Assembly: GCA_951801655.1 (NCBI GenBank) | Contig: CATONV010000024.1 | Location: 1-34,556, forward strand | DNA from: an uncultured Oscillospiraceae bacterium | GTDB lineage: Bacteria; Bacillota; Clostridia; Oscillospirales; Oscillospiraceae | Length of the DNA stretch: 34,556 nt | Reading direction: 5' to 3' | Made by a program: the position numbers and the translations under genes | Notes under the pieces: model-generated | The model's database searches: none | Told to the model about the DNA's origin: nothing | The model's input: the letters and a program-made list of their open reading frames with translations, nothing else | Shown here: positions 31,339-34,556 of the stretch, piece after piece | Layout of the letters: each line of letters starts with the position of its first letter | Numbering within the stretch: position 1 is the first letter of the stretch

Positions 31339-31644
31339 TCAGGGATGGTAGTCCTTTATAAAGGGAAAGTACACTACTGCATCTGCGTCAACAGAATCTG
31401 TATATACATAATCCACATTCGTACCTTCGAGTTCTTCGATGGCAGAATCGTCAATCTCCTTTGCCTCCAACTTTGCCTCCAAGAAGCTGGACAGCTGTTC
31501 CAATGCGTCAAAAAAATTGCGGTCAGGTTTTACGATAAAAGCCAAGGTTGTAACCATCTCTCCAAGAAACGTAGAGGCTGAATAATTTTCAATCAGCTCA
31601 TAATTATTTGTATTGCAGAATTCACGAATCAGGTCGGCTAACAT
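31339..31644 (-). CDS. Unknown acidic protein
   Basis: This roughly 101-residue protein starts from ATG 31644 with GGAGGG 6 nt upstream. It begins MLADLIREFCNTNNYELIE and has a phenylalanine- and leucine-rich amphipathic middle (FFDALEQLSSFLEAKLEAKE). It ends in an Asp/Glu-rich part with VDYVYTDSVDADAVVYFPF. There is no signal peptide and no membrane segment. I do not recognise it. It sits 21 nt after the resolvase gene on the same strand. Confidence 0.6.
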   Translation of the reverse strand: MLADLIREFCNTNNYELIENYSASTFLGEMVTTLAFIVKPDRNFFDALEQLSSFLEAKLEAKEIDDSAIEELEGTNVDYVYTDSVDADAVVYFPFIKDYHP

Positions 31645-31666
31645 AATCATCCCTCCATATACCCTT

Positions 31667-32281
31667 CTACACTCGATCAGCGGCCTGCAAGAATGAACGC
31701 CGCATTTTATAATATGTGGTCTTCTTTACACCCAGCTCACGCATTGCCTCGACCGCTTTCAACTGGCCAGAATCAACCAGCGCCATGACCATCTCGAAAT
31801 TATCAGGCTTGGCGACAACAGGCCGTCCGAAAACTACCCCGCGAGCTTTGGCAACAGCAATGCCTTCCTCCTGCCGCCGATGGATCTTGACACGCTCCTC
31901 CTCAGCTACGCTGGCCATCACTTCAATCAGGATGTTAGACACCATATCAAGTACCCAGTCTTGGCCTTCGCAATCCAGCAAGGTTGTCGGCACATTCAAA
32001 ATCTTGACACGGATGCCCTCCGCCCTGAACCATTCCAGTTCTTCTCTGATTTTTGCCTTATTCCGACCAAGGCGGTCTAACTCCTTGACAACAAGGGTAT
32101 CGCCCCGGCGGAGCCACTTCTCTTTCAAAGAAAGATAGCCAAGGCGATTAAAGTCCTTGCCAGACTCTTTGTCCACCACGATATTGCGTTCTTCGATACC
32201 ATAGTCCAGCAGAGCCTGAACCTGTCGGTCCTCATGCTGGCGAGCTGTACTAACTCTGGCATAGCCAAATTCTTTTTGCAC
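31667..32281 (-). CDS. Small serine recombinase (resolvase/invertase family)
   Basis: This is about 204 residues from GTG 32281, with GGAGGT about 11 nt upstream. The catalytic signature FGYARVSTARQHEDRQ places the nucleophilic Ser in YARVS. ELDRLGRNKAKI and ILIEVMASVAEEERVKI are the typical downstream helices. The C-terminal part (EAMRELGVKKTTYYKMRRS) is the HTH DNA-binding domain. Such enzymes resolve transposon co-integrates or invert DNA, and no res-like site was identified. It is unrelated in type to the large recombinase of the sigK element. Confidence 0.85.
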   Translation of the reverse strand: MQKEFGYARVSTARQHEDRQVQALLDYGIEERNIVVDKESGKDFNRLGYLSLKEKWLRRGDTLVVKELDRLGRNKAKIREELEWFRAEGIRVKILNVPTTLLDCEGQDWVLDMVSNILIEVMASVAEEERVKIHRRQEEGIAVAKARGVVFGRPVVAKPDNFEMVMALVDSGQLKAVEAMRELGVKKTTYYKMRRSFLQAADRV

Positions 32282-32338
32282 AGAAAATAGCCACCTCCCA
32301 ATTTTTATCAAGTTAACCGCCCGTAAACGTCCCCATGG

Positions 32339-32509
32339 ATGAGCGAACGTCCGAAAAGGAAAAACCACAGGTTGTTGAACGCAGTTCCAACACCAGCAAA
32401 GGCCGGAGCAGCTGGCCCGTTTAAGTATGGTTTTCCGAACGGTGGTCGTACTATAACTCTTGACCGCAGTAAATGGGAAGTAGCTAAAATGCTACAAGTT
32501 TTGCGCTGA
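32339..32509 (+). CDS. Possible small basic protein (56 residues)
   Basis: This plus-strand frame, from ATG 32339 to TGA 32507-32509, reads MSERPKRKNHRLLNAVPTPA and ends FPNGGRTITLDRSKW then EVAKMLQVLR. It has no ribosome site and lies in the 309-nt space between two minus-strand genes. It looks more protein-like than its length predicts and may be a remnant of a larger gene. Nothing else is visible in this gap apart from a GTAGC/GCTAC small hairpin near 32490. Confidence 0.3.
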   Translation: MSERPKRKNHRLLNAVPTPAKAGAAGPFKYGFPNGGRTITLDRSKWEVAKMLQVLR

Positions 32510-32590
32510 TTTTTGTTTGTTTTATATAGAATTGAGCAGTTTTCCGACGACGATTATCAGCTGCCCCGAAAGCTGACAAAACCCATATCA

Positions 32591-33382
32591 TTACTTCCGC
32601 ATATAGTCCTGATACTCACGCTTTACCGTCGAAAGCTCATCCTTGCACGCAACAGAGTCAGATGTAAGATGGCGGAGCAAGAGACTGAATAACAGCTTGG
32701 TAGAGTTTATATAATAGGACTGCATATCTTTGAACGCATACCCCAGAGCCGTTGGGTCAATATCGTCTAACAGGTTCAGTGTAAAGCTGCGGGAGGTCAG
32801 AGCAAGATACAGTACAGCCTTGAAATACTTATCGAGGTTTGATTTGTCCACCGTGAAAGAATCTACCCCCGCAATATGAGCCTCAACCCAATTAAGCTGT
32901 CGCAGAGAGAATTCCTCATGTACATCGACAGGATCACGGGCAAGCCTGAGCCGGAGCAACGCTTTCTTCAAAGCACCAAGGTCTGCAAGAGAATAGACCT
33001 CTTCGGGGCAGGATTGAGCGTCAAAAAGCAAAGCGTACAGCTTATCAGATATGCGCTTCATCCGAAGTCTGAAAGTGGTCTGCTGTAGGCCACATAAAGC
33101 ACCAATAAAACTGAGCGGAGTTCCCTTCCGAATATAACCCACAATCTCACGGACAACCTCACTCTCCGTCCACTCACACGAGAACAAATAGTCCTCCAGC
33201 TCCGTCACATAGGTCTGGCGAATATCCGCGCCCTCAAACACGAATCGATTCTGGGCGATACGCCACTTCTCAAGCTCCTCCTCCGAAAAGCCTGAAGTGT
33301 CGAGACTCAATATTGACTCCAATCTTGCCTTCAAAGTATCCAGCACCTTGAAAATATTTGGATTCCTTGCTGAACCATCCAT
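32591..33382 (-). CDS. Unknown 263-residue protein of the accessory island
   Basis: ATG 33382 is preceded by TTAGGAGG. The protein is largely helical and charged. It has an HTH-like stretch in the first half (GTPLSFIGALCGLQQTTFRL, about residues 86-105) and a leucine-rich second half (about 160-235, with LYLALTSRSFTLNLLDDID). There are no membrane or signal features. I do not recognise the family. A regulator or structural role in the island is possible, but no function is proposed. Confidence 0.6.
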   Translation of the reverse strand: MDGSARNPNIFKVLDTLKARLESILSLDTSGFSEEELEKWRIAQNRFVFEGADIRQTYVTELEDYLFSCEWTESEVVREIVGYIRKGTPLSFIGALCGLQQTTFRLRMKRISDKLYALLFDAQSCPEEVYSLADLGALKKALLRLRLARDPVDVHEEFSLRQLNWVEAHIAGVDSFTVDKSNLDKYFKAVLYLALTSRSFTLNLLDDIDPTALGYAFKDMQSYYINSTKLLFSLLLRHLTSDSVACKDELSTVKREYQDYMRK

Positions 33383-33816
33383 AAGAAGTACCTCCTAAAA
33401 CTGTAATTGAAATTTGTAACTTCAAGGGGCTGACCAGCCCCTCACCAGTCTTTCATTTTTTCCAGAACCCCGGCTCTGACAAGGGTATTCAGCGAAAAGA
33501 ACACAAAGAGAGGAAAATAAGTTACTTATTTTTTATAATTTGAAATCAAGGTTTGTAACAGAGAAGTCGGCAGCGCAAAGTGAAGAAGTAATTAAATGAC
33601 CACCTCAAAATACGAAAAATGAGGACCCTTGGAGCAAAGGAGAAAGCCACAAATGCTTGGATCAACTACCCCAAGGGCTGTCAGCAATACACCGCAAGCC
33701 ACCAGATGGGGAAATATATGGAGTTACGGCTACCGTACCTCGCTGCGATCCATCCACTCACAAAACCTCCCATGTGGCAGAGTAAATGAAACCAGCAAAG
33801 ACCAAATCACAGCAGT
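33383..33816. other. Gene-free stretch upstream of the 263-residue gene
   Basis: AT-rich, with a small hairpin AGGGGCT/AGCCCCT near 33425-33442 and possible promoter-like TTACAA...TATAAA elements for the minus strand near 33530-33560. The plus-strand frame open over 33629-34162 is not convincing (see rejected). No RNA gene was found. Confidence 0.4.
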
Positions 33817-34044
33817 AAAGGATTTCTCAAATCAAAGCAGAATGGCTGCTCTCAATTTCAGAAGATATCACGACAGCCCAGACGAGGTAAAAACAACACA
33901 AAGATTTTTCAAGTCAAAACAGAGAGGCTGCTTTCAGTTTCAGAAGATATCACGACGGCCCAGACAAGGTAAAAACAACACAAAGATTTTTCAAATCAAA
34001 ATAGTGAGGCTGCTTTCAAGTTCAGAAGATATTAAAACAACACA
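33817..34044 (+). repeat. Three imperfect tandem repeats, unit about 82 nt
   Basis: AAAGGATTTCTCAAATCAAA (33817), AAAGATTTTTCAAGTCAAAA (33900) and AAAGATTTTTCAAATCAAAA (33982) start units of 83, 82 and about 62 nt. Each continues with GGCTGCT...TTCAGAAGATAT. The first two end CACGAC...CCCAGAC...GGTAAAAACAACAC; the third lacks about 20 nt. Similarity is about 85% by eye. Confidence 0.85.
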
Positions 34045-34112
34045 GTTTCACTTGGAACAGCGCAGACATACTCAAGACAATATAGGACGTTCCGTAGGAC
34101 AACGGGTATGGA

Positions 34113-34143
34113 AAAGGCGGAGGGCATATAGCCCTCCGCCTTT
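34113..34143. terminator. Perfect terminator hairpin
   Basis: AAAGGCGGAGGGC and GCCCTCCGCCTTT form a perfect 13-bp stem with an ATATA loop. T residues follow on the minus strand (CCGCCTTTTCC), so it ends the minus-strand transcript from 34226 onward and possibly the plus strand too. Confidence 0.85.
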
Positions 34144-34225
34144 GGTGCGCACTCACGCATAGACTGCCTGTAAAGATCGCTTAAAAATCATGATCTTCGT
34201 TTCAAGCACCTTTCTCCTTATGACC

Positions 34226-34556
34226 TTACATGAGATCGCTGACACGAATCAGCACATAATCGCTGATATTCTCTCCGTCCTCCATCTTTTCCAAAAGGGT
34301 GGTAGTCTCTGAAAATTCCTCTTTGGGTTTTTTATATTCTGTCCATCCAGGCAGATACAGGCATAGGCACAAACCGTCATATTCTTTCAGCATATATATC
34401 GTACAGACAGCATCCATGGAGACAACCATCTGCTGCTCAGAAGTATTGCCGCCCATAGGAACCCACCCTAACTGATTAATGTTTTGCGTCACGCTCACCA
34501 TACAATGCTCATGTACGGTAAAGAAGCAAGCAACCGAAAACAAGAGATAGACCGCC
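34226..34556 (-). CDS. Unknown protein, 5' end outside the window
   Basis: The minus-strand frame is open from the window edge to the stop at 34226. It contains INQLGWVPMGGNTSEQQMVV and a charged C-terminus (KKPKEEFSETTTLLEKMEDG, then SDYVLIRVSDLM). The start could be near 34501 (ATG, no clear ribosome site), at TTG 34543, or beyond the edge. I do not recognise the family. Confidence 0.4.
   Translation of the reverse strand, partial: AVYLLFSVACFFTVHEHCMVSVTQNINQLGWVPMGGNTSEQQMVVSMDAVCTIYMLKEYDGLCLCLYLPGWTEYKKPKEEFSETTTLLEKMEDGENISDYVLIRVSDLM

Noticed and set aside
33817..34044. CRISPR array
   Set aside because: Units of about 82 nt are contiguous, diverged and without unique spacers, and no cas gene is present.
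33629..34162. 177-residue plus-strand ORF over the tandem repeats
   Set aside because: The repeats fall in different reading phases within it, the translation is low-complexity Lys/Arg/Gln-rich, and there is no ribosome site. The repeat array explains the open frame.

Overview
The window looks like a chromosomal segment of a moderately high-GC Gram-positive anaerobe of the class Clostridia, most likely a Flavonifractor/Lawsonibacter-like member of the Oscillospiraceae. This is inferred from gene order (gdpP-rplI-dnaB and tilS-hpt-ftsH), Shine-Dalgarno-rich starts, sigma-A-type promoters, a pro-sigma-K gene and cell-envelope genes with SLH domains. Genus and species cannot be fixed from sequence alone.

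Left part (1-20553). A decayed phage tape-measure remnant (1-861) abuts the 3' end of a tRNA-Arg(CCG) gene. Next comes a long minus-strand housekeeping run, gdpP > rplI > dnaB > two paralogous small membrane proteins > tilS > hpt > ftsH. A divergent promoter region (10117-10203) separates gdpP from a plus-strand secreted phosphodiester-glycosidase protein with SLH, Ig-like and SH3 domains. A two-gene DUF2089/membrane-protein operon follows, with a perfect 19-bp palindrome over its promoter. Then comes a complete citrate-lyase cassette, citD-citE-citF-citC-citXG (citX and citG fused), with a divergent LysR regulator at citD. No citrate transporter or oxaloacetate decarboxylase is visible.

Central discovery (20640-30149). 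The sporulation sigma factor gene sigK is split. Its 5' part (pro-sequence to ...AHIVKK) lies at 20640-20840 and the continuation (YYAQTGDQDDLISIG... to ...CIENAIL) starts at 29922. Joining 20840 to 29922 restores the reading frame exactly. The 9,081-bp insert is a sigK intervening ('skin') element. At its left edge is a large serine recombinase pointing outward, preceded by a small translationally coupled ORF that may be its partner. The cargo is not phage-like. It holds (i) a lipoprotein solute-binding protein plus a 1300-residue hybrid sensor kinase (sensor-HAMP-PAS-degenerate GGDEF-GAF-HisKA-HATPase-REC), in one operon with its own promoter, and (ii) a redox operon of a TlpA-like lipoprotein thioredoxin, a 48-residue CD1871A-type CXXC peptide and a polyferredoxin-like 4Fe-4S membrane protein, also with its own promoter. 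The recombinase reading frame runs across the attachment site, so its C-terminus should differ between integrated and excised forms.

Right part (30063-34556). The sigK similarity stops after region 2, and regions 3-4 are not found in the window. Excision alone would therefore not give a full-length sigma-K unless the rest lies beyond the window. The rest is an AT-richer accessory island: a double-HTH regulator, a micro-ORF coupled to a 72-residue protein, an internally deleted metallophosphoesterase, a small serine resolvase, several unknown proteins, and three imperfect ~82-nt tandem repeats.
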